DNA from: Streptomyces minutiscleroticus
GTDB lineage: Bacteria; Actinomycetota; Actinomycetes; Streptomycetales; Streptomycetaceae
Length of the DNA: 35,178 nt
Reading direction: 5' to 3'
Assembly (NCBI RefSeq): GCF_014650875.1
Contig: NZ_BMVU01000059.1
Span: forward strand, 1 to 35,178
Positions 1 through 8,518 of this stretch are shown piece by piece. Position 1 is the stretch's first letter. Every line of letters starts with the position of its first letter. A model generated the notes under the pieces. It searched no databases, was not told where the DNA came from, and was given only the letters and a program-made list of their open reading frames with translations. A program made the position numbers and the translations under genes.

Positions 1-2
1 GT

Positions 3-77
3 CTGGCCGACCACGTGTGGCGCGTCATGATCGCCGACGAACGAAAAGCCAAGTCCCGTCTGAGTCAGGCGGCTTGA
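3..77 (+). pseudogene. C-terminal end of an unidentified protein, cut by the window edge
   Basis: An open frame runs from the window edge to a TGA at 75-77 and reads as a basic C-terminus (LADHVWRVMIADERKAKSR, then LSQAA). The ORF is too short to assign. The following sequence leads into an IS256-like remnant, so this may be the end of another mobile-element gene or of a host gene that continues to the left. I do not recognise the family. Confidence 0.35.
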
Positions 78-119
78 CAAGACACAGAGGCACCCCGATT
101 TTCGCAGAGTCCGATCTTG

Positions 120-345
120 ACGGTTCAGGCGAACTTGTGGGGTTTGCTCCTGGCTCTGCCCGAAGGAGGTCTGTGCGATGAGCGGTTCAACTCCCGGGAG
201 GAAAGCGGCAGTTTATGACTGACGTGGCGACTGAGATCGAGGCCGGGGCGGCCACTGCGGGTGGGGCGGGCGCCATGGACGACGGGCTGGTCGCCGAGCT
301 GATGGTCCGGGCCCGGGCCGGTGGGGTGAAGCTCACCGAGAGGGA
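120..345 (+). mobile_element. IS256-family transposase, N-terminal remnant
   Basis: A good ribosome site (GGGAGGAAAG) precedes the ATG at 215. The first roughly 45 residues contain LVAELMVRARAGGVKLT, which matches the conserved N-terminus of actinobacterial IS256-family (Mutator) transposases. Homology stops near position 342, before the usual GGLL and downstream DDE region, and the frame then runs into an oppositely oriented transposase piece. The catalytic part is missing, so this is dead. The sequence before the ATG (about 120-214) probably holds the original left end of the element. Confidence 0.6.
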
Positions 346-642
346 GACGTCTGCGTGGCGGCGCGCGAGAAGATCACGGTGCCGGTACAGCACGGTGTCC
401 GGGCGCACCCGCAGCCGCACCTGACGCAGCACGCCGCGCGGGAGACGGTGCAGCAGCGCGGCCAGGAACGCCCGGTCGCCCGGGGCGAACCATGCTCTGC
501 CCTTGCCGAGTCGGCGTTCCAGCACCATGAGCCGATGGCGCAGAGCGAGGATCTCGATGTCCTTGCCGTGGTCGCACATCGGCAGCGGCCACAGCATTGC
601 GAACGCGTCCGTCACAGCGAGACACCTCAGTCCCAACAGCAC
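343..642 (-). pseudogene. Integrase-core (DDE) transposase, N-terminal remnant
   Basis: The frame starting at 642 gives about 100 residues that resemble the N-terminus of the widespread streptomycete integrase-type transposase: DIEILALRHRLMVLERRLG, then FAPGDRAFLAALLHRLPR, then VRPDTVLYRHRDLLARRHA. In the family this helical region precedes an HTH and the DDE core. Here the match ends near 343, where it abuts the IS256-like piece. The DDE core is absent, so it is a truncated remnant. The remaining codons of the frame, down to about 187, are antisense to the IS256 piece. Confidence 0.65.
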
Positions 643-649
643 GACCGGT

Positions 650-975
650 CATGTTCCCGCATTTTCCGGCACGCCACCACACTGCCTCCCACCAGTGCGG
701 ATGAGGTTCTCGGCAGGGGTAAGGTGCGGCCTTCCGCTTGCCGGGACGGGTGGGTGAGCGGCGCCGGCGCGACGGTGTGCGGCCCTGCAGACCGAGGTCG
801 GCCGTGACCTGGGCGACGGTGTTCTGGGACACCTGCCAGCCCTCCTCCCACAGATCCAGCGTGATTCTCGGCGAGCCGTGGGTTCGGCCGGAGCGGTCGA
901 AGAGGCAGCACATCCGCTCGGCTGGCTCCGCGCGTCCGATCTCGCGTTTCGTCGGCGCCAACGGCCGGCGGCGCC
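650..975 (-). pseudogene. IS3-like OrfB fragment with frameshifts
   Basis: The leftward frame around 740-900 reads RTHGSPRITLDLWEEGW, then VSQNTVAQVTADLGLQGR and an Arg-rich stretch. This is the N-terminal HTH_21-like segment of IS3-family OrfB proteins (compare HTYGVPRIHAELRRLGRRV in the intact copy at 16619). Past about 740 the homology would have to change frame, and no DDE core follows. The fragment is unlikely to be functional. Confidence 0.55.
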
Positions 976-999
976 ACTTGGGGTCGGGGATGACGTCGG

Positions 1000-1118
1000 C
1001 GATGATGCAGAGGCCACGTTCGTTGAGCTCCTGCGCGACGTATTCCAGATTCTCAGGACTTTGCAGGCTCAGATCGGTGCCCTTGCGACGTTGTTCTTTC
1101 GTGAACCTGCCGAGGCGC
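1000..1118 (-). pseudogene. IS30-like transposase C-terminal scrap
   Basis: Read leftward from the end of the epimerase gene, the sequence gives RRKGTDLSLQSPENLEY, then VAQELNERG. This resembles the C-terminal stretch of IS30-family transposases (KGTDLS, then a VAxxLNxRPRK motif). It is fused to the IS3-like fragment without a start of its own, and its other side supplies the last codons and stop of the neighbouring epimerase. The assignment rests on about 35 residues. Confidence 0.4.
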
Positions 1119-2114
1119 TCACCGCGTGCGAGTAAGCGCCTCGACCCACCGTACGCGGGCCATTTCGCGCACTATCTCGCGGGCGGACAGCCATTCTGTC
1201 TCGCCGATCACGGAGGCCAGCCGATCCAGGCACGGCATCCGGCGGGTCACATCGGTGCGGCCGGGGAAGACCGACTCGTAGGGCACGTGAACGAAGCCCG
1301 CGGTGCTGCGGGTGGCGGCGAGGACCTGGCGGGCGAGGTTGTTGATGGTCGTTTCGCGGCGGGAGCCGATGTTGAACACGTTGAGACCGGTCCGCCACGC
1401 GACCTCGGTGTCCATAAGGTCGAGCAGGCGTCGGGTGAACTGGTCGATGTCGGTGAAGCAGCGATGCTGACTGCCGTCCCCGTGTATGGTCAGTGGCTCA
1501 CCGGAAACGGCCTGCCGGAAGAATGTCGCGACCACCGTGCCGCAGTGGCTCCGCTGGCCGGTACCGACGACGTTGAAGGGTCGCACCGTCAGCACGGGTC
1601 GGAATCGCGCGGCCTCGCGCCCCAGCCGTTCCATCTCCCACTTACCGGTGGCGGCACCCGGACTACCACCGTCGTACGCCAGCGGGACACTCCGATCCAC
1701 CTCCCCCTCCTCGCGCAACTCAGCGGTGCTGTCGCTGAAACCGTAGACAGCGGAGCTGGAAACGAGCACGACGGGAGTATCGCCCGTGTGTGCCAGCACG
1801 TTTGCTGTTCCCCGGCTCCCCACTTCGTAGGCGAGCTCCGCCTGCTGGGCCGCATGCTGCATCCCTTCGACCCCCGCGAGGTGCAGCACCAGATCCGTTC
1901 CGCGCGCGGCCTCAGCCACCGCGTCCACGTCGAGCACACTGCCGCGTACCAAGGTGGCACCCGGCACGAACGCGACAGATTCTGGTCGACCCGTAGTGAG
2001 GTCGTCCAGGACCCGGACGGGGTGGCCCGCCGCAGACAGGGACCGGACCAGGCGACTACCGATGAAGCCGGCACCGCCGGTGACAAGTACGGATGTCAGG
2101 GGACGCGACCACAC
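1119..2114 (-). CDS. NAD-dependent epimerase/dehydratase-fold protein (extended SDR)
   Basis: 331 residues from a GTG start with AAGGA about 10 nt upstream. The Rossmann motif TGGAGFIGS is at residues 12-20, and SSSAVYG (119-125) is the usual substrate-site strand. In extended SDR sugar-nucleotide epimerases and dehydratases the catalytic motif is YxxxK. Here the lysine is kept (K158, in GAATGKWEME) but the position four residues before it is Ala154, and Tyr148 is out of register. The enzyme may therefore use another residue, have changed chemistry, or be inactive. It is the last gene of the leftward biosynthetic set, about 600 bp beyond the condensation-like gene and separated from it by IS debris. 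It probably acts on a nucleotide sugar that feeds the glycosyltransferase. The last residues (about VEALTRTR) may come from the adjoining IS fragment. Confidence 0.8.
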   Translation of the reverse strand: MWSRPLTSVLVTGGAGFIGSRLVRSLSAAGHPVRVLDDLTTGRPESVAFVPGATLVRGSVLDVDAVAEAARGTDLVLHLAGVEGMQHAAQQAELAYEVGSRGTANVLAHTGDTPVVLVSSSAVYGFSDSTAELREEGEVDRSVPLAYDGGSPGAATGKWEMERLGREAARFRPVLTVRPFNVVGTGQRSHCGTVVATFFRQAVSGEPLTIHGDGSQHRCFTDIDQFTRRLLDLMDTEVAWRTGLNVFNIGSRRETTINNLARQVLAATRSTAGFVHVPYESVFPGRTDVTRRMPCLDRLASVIGETEWLSAREIVREMARVRWVEALTRTR

Positions 2115-2559
2115 GTTGATGTCCTTACCGTTATGTGGGCTGATTCCGATTGTTTGTAGGATCGTGAAACTCAGGGACGCAGGGTGTGGCTCTGGTTTCT
2201 CTCCTCATCAGTGGCTTCGAAGGACTGGCCGTCCCGCATCCTGCGGACGCTGTGCGGAGACTCTCGGAGAGGGCCCTCTTCCACTGATCAGCGAGGTGTA
2301 GGAGCTGAGCGGCGGCGAGCCGGTGACCTGAGCGATCGGTGTGAACGTTGGCGGCGCGGCGCTGACGAACCAGCTTCCGTATGGCGTCCGCGGGATGCGC
2401 TGTCCGACAACGGGCAGTGGTCCGCTGTCTTCGGCCGCACCGTGCCATTGCTGCGAGAGGAAGATCGACGCGAAGTATGCCTTCGTGATCTTGGAACAGG
2501 CCCGTATGCTCCGTGGCCTTCAACAACTCCTGACAAAGTACGAGATTCCTAAGCCGTCG
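2115..2559 (+). pseudogene. Degraded IS481-like integrase-core remnant in an otherwise gene-free stretch
   Basis: No convincing gene lies between the epimerase and condensation-like genes. On the plus strand, about 2380-2545, two frames together read YGV, then RDALSDNGQWSAVF, then VCLRDLGTGPYAPWPSTTPDKV. This resembles the TDNG motif and the downstream LG..P..SxPYxPxTxGKVER stretch of IS481/IS3-type integrase cores. At least one frameshift separates the pieces. No promoter-like or RNA structure stood out in the remainder. Confidence 0.35.
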
Positions 2560-2700
2560 TCAGCAGATGATGCTGCAGGCCGGGCTGAGCAAGGCCTCGT
2601 GGACGTCGTCGCGGATCTCCCAGCGGATGCGGAGCTGGCGCGACCAGTGCAGCAGCGCGAAAATTTGCTCGACGACCCAGCGGTGAGCTCCCAGCATCGC
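2560..2700 (-). pseudogene. IS5-family transposase, C-terminal remnant
   Basis: The leftward translation gives HRWVVEQIFALLHWSRQL, then RIRWEIRDDVHEALLSPAC and SIIC, ending at a TGA (2560-2562). This is the conserved C-terminus of IS5-family transposases (RWVVERTFAWLxxxRRLxxRxE, then HxAFLxLAxxxI). Only about 46 residues remain. The piece directly adjoins the stop codon of the condensation-like gene. Confidence 0.7.
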
Positions 2701-2709
2701 CGCAGGTAA

Positions 2710-4764
2710 TCAGCTCGCCGGTGTCGGAGAGGAATTCTCGCTACCCACCCGCCTTGTGCAGAGCTCCGCCACGGTTCGCAAGGGCCACGGTCCCAGCAGG
2801 TCGTCCGGAGTGGGGCCCTCGAACCCCAAACGGTGCACTTGGTTGATCACGGCCGGCGCCATGACGGCGGTTCCGCCCTGCTGGATGTACGAGCGGTCCA
2901 TGGTGCCGAATCCATCGCCCGCAACGGCCTCCAAAGCGGTTGCGAGCGCCGTACAGCCCGCTCCGCCGTCGTGATCCTCCGCGCTCCTGGAGGCATCCGC
3001 TGTTTCAGGAGCATCGCCGTACGGTGCGGGCTCGACAGCGGTGACCGGGCCGGATTCCGGCAACCTCTCGGACCAAACGAACTCGTGCGGACACACTAGA
3101 TCCACATTTTCACGCAGCGCAGCCAGTACATGCGCGCGGGCTTCATACTCACTGCGCGGGTTCCCGGCGACGTGGGCTACGAGGATGCGACCACGCGACG
3201 GCTGCCCCGCCACGGTGATCACGGCAGCCTCGACCCCTTCCACCGACCTGAGGGTCTGTGCCAGCTTGGCCGTGTCGACCCAGCTGTTGTCGACGAAGGC
3301 CCACTTCTCGCCGTAGGCGGAGGTCGGTAGCCCGAAACGCTCGACCACGTCCGTGACAGCGGAACCCGCCAGATCCGGATCGTTCGCCCAGGCGATGAGG
3401 AATAGTTCCATGGCGCTCAACATCTTCTCGATCTGGGCCTGCTCCATCACGGACCGGTGGGCGATGAGGTCCAGATGCACCTTTCCGCCGGACGCGGAAA
3501 CCCTGAGGCAGAGGTCGGTGTACTCGTCACGCCAGAGGCAATCGAGCCGCTCCATCGTGCTCTTCGGGCGTTCTCCCGCGGCTCCGCTCTGTGAGGCTGG
3601 ACCACGCAGACTCCGCTCAAGCCGGTCACTGCAGTTGAAGACCGTGCCCAGACGGATCGACAGCCCGCGATGCGCCTCGATCTTTGCCTTGCGGTCCCGG
3701 AAGGCAAGATAGGAGTACTGCGCGTGACGCGTTGCAACGCGGATGCTCTGTCTGGTGTCCACCATCACCTGGCGAATCGACAGCTGCGGTGAAAGGTCGG
3801 CCGGTACAAGCGTTTCCTGGAAGAAGCAGCCGACGGATCGGCGTACTTCTCTGAAGCGGTTGGAGAAATTCATCCGGAGAGTGGCGTTTGGGATTCCGGA
3901 CAGGGCGGATACGGCCACGGCGAAGGCAGTGAAAAGGTGATTAGTTGCGTTGAACCCCGCATTTCTTGTGGTGAGTTCTTGCAGCGCCGAGAAGAGATTG
4001 GACGACCGGAGAGCCACTCTGTGATAGTGGCTCACGAAATCCTTTCGTGGGTCCCGGGACGCGATGGATTGAAAGTGAGGGAACTGGGCGGCAGGTGATA
4101 TGGACAGCGCTCGTTCGCAGTGCTGCATAGACCGCTCATGCAGGGAAGCCCACGCTGTTGACTGCTGACGCGCGACTGCCAGCGGTTGGGTGTTCCCTCC
4201 TTGGTCCTTCAGCGAGAATGGGCTGTCCCTGCTGTCGGCATCGAGGCAGCTTATAAGGTCCGACCTGATTTGGCCCAAGCTGGCAGCATCCACGGAGATG
4301 TGGTTCAGCACCAGGATAACGGTGGCTACACGCCGGTCCTTGAGGGTGTATCCCACTCTCAGCGGAAGTTCTGTCGCTTGGTCCATGGGAGGGAAGAAGA
4401 GCGAATGGAAGACGGCCGTGATGTCTTCGAGATCATTGCCGTCCCGGCGTAAGGGAACAGGAGTCTCGAATTCGTCGAGCACCAGCTGAAAAGGCTTACC
4501 CGAGGAGTCTGTCGGGTAAACCGTACGCAGCGCTTCATGGCGGAGCATCAGTTTCTCTATGGCGCCGGTGACCAGCCCTTCGGGCAGTCCGGCGTCCGGC
4601 ATGCGGACCACGAGTTGGATCTTTGCGCTGTCCGTGACGGGGAGCGGTAGATGATACTGATACCAGTACATCTCCTGGGACCACATCAGTGGCCCCCGGA
4701 CGCCACCGTCCAGAGACACCGCAGAAGGGCTCTGTCCCAAGGAGGCAAGTCGTGGGTTGCGCAT
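2710..4764 (-). CDS. NRPS-derived stand-alone condensation protein with vestigial A-sub and carrier domains
   Basis: 684 residues. Residues about 25-470 have the condensation-domain fold: LRHEALRT (74-81) is the C2-type motif, and NHISVDA (154-160) aligns with HHxxxDG, keeping the catalytic second His (H155) and D159 but with Asn for the first His and Ala for Gly. Residues about 490-585 resemble the small C-terminal subdomain of an adenylation domain, with no large A-domain core before it. Residues about 596-675 resemble a peptidyl carrier domain, but the 4'-phosphopantetheine site GGDSL is GGTAV (630-634), with Ala633 in place of Ser. It looks like a C-A-T module that lost its A core and its attachment serine but kept the condensation domain. 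In context it could join the amine made on the free carrier protein to a second acyl group. The ribosome site before 4764 is weak (GGGATTAG lies rather far upstream). The first 24 residues precede the domain, so a later start is possible. Confidence 0.8.
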   Translation of the reverse strand: MRNPRLASLGQSPSAVSLDGGVRGPLMWSQEMYWYQYHLPLPVTDSAKIQLVVRMPDAGLPEGLVTGAIEKLMLRHEALRTVYPTDSSGKPFQLVLDEFETPVPLRRDGNDLEDITAVFHSLFFPPMDQATELPLRVGYTLKDRRVATVILVLNHISVDAASLGQIRSDLISCLDADSRDSPFSLKDQGGNTQPLAVARQQSTAWASLHERSMQHCERALSISPAAQFPHFQSIASRDPRKDFVSHYHRVALRSSNLFSALQELTTRNAGFNATNHLFTAFAVAVSALSGIPNATLRMNFSNRFREVRRSVGCFFQETLVPADLSPQLSIRQVMVDTRQSIRVATRHAQYSYLAFRDRKAKIEAHRGLSIRLGTVFNCSDRLERSLRGPASQSGAAGERPKSTMERLDCLWRDEYTDLCLRVSASGGKVHLDLIAHRSVMEQAQIEKMLSAMELFLIAWANDPDLAGSAVTDVVERFGLPTSAYGEKWAFVDNSWVDTAKLAQTLRSVEGVEAAVITVAGQPSRGRILVAHVAGNPRSEYEARAHVLAALRENVDLVCPHEFVWSERLPESGPVTAVEPAPYGDAPETADASRSAEDHDGGAGCTALATALEAVAGDGFGTMDRSYIQQGGTAVMAPAVINQVHRLGFEGPTPDDLLGPWPLRTVAELCTRRVGSENSSPTPAS

Positions 4765-4936
4765 GCTGATTCACTAATCCCGTCCAGTGGCCGGCCTTTG
4801 AACTGCCGCACGACTGCGGAGCGGCGAGAATGTGGCGCCCGGTGTAACGCGATATCACACTGAGAAACTTGGTGGGCCGCTCAAACGTCTCCCGGATCTG
4901 CGGCAGAGAATCGAAGAGATGATCGAGAGTCCGGCA
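4765..4936. other. Intergenic gap between glycosyltransferase and condensation-like gene
   Basis: These 172 bp break an otherwise closely spaced leftward gene set. An imperfect palindrome, GTGT-N11-ACAC (4850-4868), lies inside. The longest leftward reading frame here is a shadow running into the condensation gene. The gap may hold an internal promoter, but no clear -35/-10 pair is visible. Confidence 0.3.
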
Positions 4937-6085
4937 TCACGCTGTCATCTGCTCGACGAGCTGGCGTATAGCCTCATTCGCCGCTTGTGGGGTGTACTGC
5001 TTCTCGTACAGGACTCCTGCGCGTGTCGCGAGAGCGCGACGCAGATCCCTGTCCACGAGCAGCTGAGCTACCGAGTGAGCAAATGCTTCCGCATCGTCCG
5101 CGATGCGAAGATGCACTCCGTCCTCCGTCCCCAGCCCCTCACAGCCGATGCTGGTCGAGACGACGGGGACGCCACTGGCGAAGCCCTCCAGAATCTTGAT
5201 GCGGGTGCCGCCGCCGACGCGTAGGGGCGCGATCATCACGTCCGCCCGGTCAAGATAAGGACGCATGCGCGGTACTTCTCCAACGACGTCGACGCCAGGT
5301 GCCGATCCCAGCTCCCTCACGGTTTGTGAGGGCTTTCCTACGAGCAGCAATCTGGCCTGTGGGCACCTCTCACGGATGCGCGGCAGGATGTCCTCGACGA
5401 ACCAGGTCGCGGCGTCCACGTTGGGCGGCCATTCGTGCCATCCCTGGAACAGAATGGTGCCGCCCTCGTCGAGAGCGAGACCCTGGCGCCCCTGCCTGGT
5501 TCCCTCCTCGCGGAGATAGGTGTTGGGCACTACCGTGCTGTTGGGAAAGGCGAACTTGGCCGAGTCGAGTTCGCTGGTGAAAACCAGCATGTCGGCTGCT
5601 GCGGCGACTTCGGCGTGGCCGGCCCGGAGGCGATCGATCTCGGACTGCTGCGCTTCGAGCTCCGGAGCGTCCAATAGGCTTCCTTCGGGGCTCCTTCCCA
5701 GACGCAGCCAACGTTCCAGAATCACGTCCTCCAAGTCATCGACATCCACCACCGCCTTCCCTTCGACCAAGCCGCTGGCGATGTGCCACAGGCGCTCCCT
5801 GTCGTACCAGATCACGTCGTACGACTCACCGGCGTTCCACCGTGGGAGCGCTTCCTCGAGGGATGCTCTGTTGCGGTCGTTGCCGTAGGCGTCCTCAAGG
5901 AGGAGGATCTTCCGGAAGAGGCCGACCGGAGGGTCCGACTCCAGCGAAGGCGCCCCATCGGAGCGGAAGAACACGACCAGATCGACTGTCCCGAGCCTGG
6001 CGAGAGCTTCGGAGGCGGCCCGGACACGTCGAGCTCCTCCCGTGGCAGCCCAGGGCCGGGTACCGGTAACTACGAGAAACCGCAC
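4937..6085 (-). CDS. GT4-family glycosyltransferase
   Basis: 382 residues from a GTG start with AGGAG 9 nt upstream. It has the GT-B layout of family GT4 retaining glycosyltransferases. The N-terminal acceptor lobe begins FLVVTGTRPWAATGGARRV (the Gly-rich first loop, residues 3-21). The C-terminal donor lobe has FQGWHEWPPNVDA (213-225) and the donor signature PLRVGGGTRIKILE (287-300), followed by GFASGVPVVSTSIGCEGL. Glu300 is the first acidic residue of the EX7E-type motif. There is no signal peptide or membrane segment, so it is probably cytoplasmic. The usual donor is a nucleotide-activated sugar; neither donor nor acceptor can be read from the sequence. It is the only glycosyltransferase in the cluster, so a monoglycosylated product is the simplest expectation. 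Confidence 0.88.
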   Translation of the reverse strand: MRFLVVTGTRPWAATGGARRVRAASEALARLGTVDLVVFFRSDGAPSLESDPPVGLFRKILLLEDAYGNDRNRASLEEALPRWNAGESYDVIWYDRERLWHIASGLVEGKAVVDVDDLEDVILERWLRLGRSPEGSLLDAPELEAQQSEIDRLRAGHAEVAAAADMLVFTSELDSAKFAFPNSTVVPNTYLREEGTRQGRQGLALDEGGTILFQGWHEWPPNVDAATWFVEDILPRIRERCPQARLLLVGKPSQTVRELGSAPGVDVVGEVPRMRPYLDRADVMIAPLRVGGGTRIKILEGFASGVPVVSTSIGCEGLGTEDGVHLRIADDAEAFAHSVAQLLVDRDLRRALATRAGVLYEKQYTPQAANEAIRQLVEQMTA

Positions 6086-6161
6086 GGTTTGTGCTCCTGA
6101 TGACGAGAGGAATGTCGGTCAGTGACCTTCCGGTCGCGCAACGGTCGGGAATCCGATTGCT

Positions 6162-7289
6162 CTAGCGTGCTGCTCTGACGCGCGGAGGCCGACGCAGACG
6201 CTGGGTCATGGTGTCCGGCGGGAGGTCGGGGGCGTTGTCCGGGGTCATGGAGGTGGCGAGCCACTCGGGGGTGGCTTCGGATACGAGGTCCAGCTCGGCG
6301 GTTATACCGGAGCCGAACAGTGCGTCGGTGTGCGCGACCACCCAGGCCATCGGCTGAGCCAGGCCGAAACGCTTGATGATGTGGTTGACATCGGCGCGTT
6401 CGGTGGGGCGAAGCTGGTGCCATTCGGTGACCACATCGCCGAACAGTGACAGTGTCAGCTGCTTGCTTGAGGCGATACGAGTGAGCCACCCTTCACGGAA
6501 CAAGTGGAGACAGGTGAACAGGAAAGCGTAATGGGGCATCAGTGCGTCCAGATACTTCCCCGGACCGGTTTCCACGCTGCGCAGCTCCGTGAGAACGTCC
6601 TCCATCGGCACCTGCCATGAACTGGTGTGCCACGTCAGGCTGTTCGCGACGTCGACGGCGATGTAGGGGAGCACTGGGTCAGGAGTGAGCCGGAGGTAGT
6701 GCGGAAGGTGGTCCGGGGACAGTTGGTAGACGCGCAGCTCTGCCTTCGATCGCGGCACGAGGGCGCGTGTGGAGGTGTCGTACTTTGCGTTCCGGCTGTA
6801 GCCGCAGACGGTGAGCACCTCGTCGACCGCCTCGCGGTGTCGGGGGTGAATCATGAGGTCGATGTCATCGAACAGCCGGGCTCCGGAATGTTCGTAAAGG
6901 GTGTGGTGGGCCACCACACCCTTGGTCCAAGCGCCGGTGATGGCGGCATCGTGAAGCACCGCGCCAAGGCGCTGCGCTTCCTCGGTCAGGATCGCCGCAC
7001 GATGTCGGCTCACGTTGCACTGGATGTCCAGCTGGCGGACCAGCCGGTACGGAATTGCTGTGCGCAGGCCGTGGACTTGGAGGAAGTCGGCCAGGGCTGC
7101 GAGCAGGCGGTGATGCACCGCTTTCCCGACCAGTCCTTCGAGGTCGAACGACGGAGTTTCCAGGAGCGCCAGGACGCGCTCGCGCCCGTCGGAGATTGTG
7201 CGGGAGGACGCGACGGTGACCAGTACCTCCCAGACCGGGTCGGACATGTTCGCCGGGATCGGTCCCACGTCGATGGCGGTGTTCACCAT
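6162..7289 (-). CDS. Nucleotidyltransferase-fold protein (NTP_transf_5 type)
   Basis: 375 residues from an ATG with AAGGG six nt upstream; an upstream extension in the same frame would overlap the flavoenzyme gene. The central part has the signature of the uncharacterised NTP_transf_5 family: a KGVVAHHTLY segment (123-132), then RLFDDIDLMIHP (138-149), whose D142 and D144 fit the metal-binding DxD pair of the polymerase-beta superfamily, and a Gly-Tyr pair 26 residues further on. Such proteins occur in exopolysaccharide, lasso peptide and other RiPP loci, where some are linked to transfer of phosphate or nucleotide groups; most have no proven reaction. Here it lies between the flavoenzyme and the glycosyltransferase, so it may modify the small-molecule product or confer self-protection. 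The substrate is unknown. Confidence 0.75.
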   Translation of the reverse strand: MVNTAIDVGPIPANMSDPVWEVLVTVASSRTISDGRERVLALLETPSFDLEGLVGKAVHHRLLAALADFLQVHGLRTAIPYRLVRQLDIQCNVSRHRAAILTEEAQRLGAVLHDAAITGAWTKGVVAHHTLYEHSGARLFDDIDLMIHPRHREAVDEVLTVCGYSRNAKYDTSTRALVPRSKAELRVYQLSPDHLPHYLRLTPDPVLPYIAVDVANSLTWHTSSWQVPMEDVLTELRSVETGPGKYLDALMPHYAFLFTCLHLFREGWLTRIASSKQLTLSLFGDVVTEWHQLRPTERADVNHIIKRFGLAQPMAWVVAHTDALFGSGITAELDLVSEATPEWLATSMTPDNAPDLPPDTMTQRLRRPPRVRAAR

Positions 7290-7339
7290 GGTGCCCTTTC
7301 GTTGGGCGGCCCGCATCCTGCGCGGGCCGGAGCGATGCT

Positions 7340-8518
7340 TCACAGCAGATGCACGGAACGGTCGATCAGACTGAGAACGCCGGTCGCGGTCCACAGACGG
7401 TCGTTGGAGTAGTTGAGCGCGGCCGAGCGCAGATCGCGAAAGACGCGTTCCAGCGAGAGCGGGGAGTCAGCGCTGTAGCCGACGGACAGTCCGGCCAGCT
7501 GCACCATGCGGTCGACCGCGCGGAACGTGAGCTCCGAGGCCGCGAGCTTGAGCGTGTTCACATGGATATGGAGATCGGGCCTGTTGAGGCTGTGACCCCG
7601 CTCGCGCAGGAGCTCTATCTCGTCGCAGGTCCGCCGCAGGTAGGCGTTGACCAGTTCCAGATCGACCCGGATGCGGGCGATGCGTTCCTGGACCAGAGGC
7701 GAGCTGCGGTCGGCCGGGACGGTGGATCCGATCTGCCGCAGCAGACCGGAGAAGGCCTTCTGCGCCGCCCCCAGCCAGCATGCGCTCCAGGCCAGGTGGG
7801 CCAATGGGATCATACTGTCGTGGGAGATCTCGCGGAACTGCCCTGGCCGTCCGACCAGCCGGTCCCGGCGGACCATTCCCTCCAGACGTAGACCTCTGCT
7901 GGCGGTGGCCCGCATACCCATCGGGTTCCACTCACCGAACGGACGTATCGTCAGCTCCGTCCGAGGGGCGTAGACCAACGAGACCCCCTGGTCTGAGTGT
8001 TCGCCGCTCTCGCGCATCGTCACCAGAAAGGCGTCGGCGTATTCACCACCGGTAACGACCGGGGCGGTCCGGCCCAGGGTGAGGAACTCCCTGTCAGGTG
8101 CGTCGGTCAAGGTCTCGTCGACCGACATCAGACTGCCGCCACTAGAACCGGTGGTGACGGAGGCCAGGTAGATCTCGCCGGAAGCGATTCGCGGTAGCAC
8201 CTCTGCCTTGAGAGCGGCATCGGCGTGCCGGACCAGGCAGTCGACCTGCTGGCAGTGCATCGCCCAGATCAGGGCGGTGGACATGCAGGCGCCGGCCAGT
8301 TCTTTCGCGAGGCTGACCATTCCGTTGAGGCTGCCACCCTCGCCGCCGTACTCCGAAGGGACGAGGTAGCCCAAGTAGCCGCCTGCGCGTAGTGCCGCCA
8401 TGTTCTCGACGGGAAAACGCGCCCTCTGGTCGGCATCGCGGGCATGACTGCCGATCAGCTCGATGAGCGAGGCGGAGCCGACGGCCGGTGGTGCCGGGGG
8501 AGCGCTGACGTCAGTCAC
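7340..8518 (-). CDS. Acyl-CoA dehydrogenase-fold flavoenzyme
   Basis: 392 residues from a GTG that overlaps the decarboxylase stop by 8 nt, with GGAGG nine nt upstream. It has the three-part acyl-CoA dehydrogenase fold: a helical N-terminal domain with VPSEYGGEGGS, a middle beta domain with the SVTTGSSGGS FAD/substrate loop, and a C-terminal helical domain with DRMVQLAG and ERVFRDLRSA. The usual catalytic glutamate motif (YEGT) at the C-terminus is replaced by NYSNDRL, as in the type-2 group that includes flavin monooxygenases and N-oxygenases. It may desaturate a carrier-bound acyl chain with a base elsewhere, or oxygenate the amine. Its place next to a carrier-dependent decarboxylase and an acyl carrier protein suggests that its substrate is an aminoacyl thioester rather than a CoA ester. 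The fold assignment is firm; the reaction is open. Confidence 0.82.
   Translation of the reverse strand: MTDVSAPPAPPAVGSASLIELIGSHARDADQRARFPVENMAALRAGGYLGYLVPSEYGGEGGSLNGMVSLAKELAGACMSTALIWAMHCQQVDCLVRHADAALKAEVLPRIASGEIYLASVTTGSSGGSLMSVDETLTDAPDREFLTLGRTAPVVTGGEYADAFLVTMRESGEHSDQGVSLVYAPRTELTIRPFGEWNPMGMRATASRGLRLEGMVRRDRLVGRPGQFREISHDSMIPLAHLAWSACWLGAAQKAFSGLLRQIGSTVPADRSSPLVQERIARIRVDLELVNAYLRRTCDEIELLRERGHSLNRPDLHIHVNTLKLAASELTFRAVDRMVQLAGLSVGYSADSPLSLERVFRDLRSAALNYSNDRLWTATGVLSLIDRSVHLL

Noticed and set aside
4765..4936. Small peptide of about 18 residues upstream of the condensation-like gene
   Set aside because: The frame (MPDSRSSLRF...) lacks a clear ribosome site and resembles no known leader.
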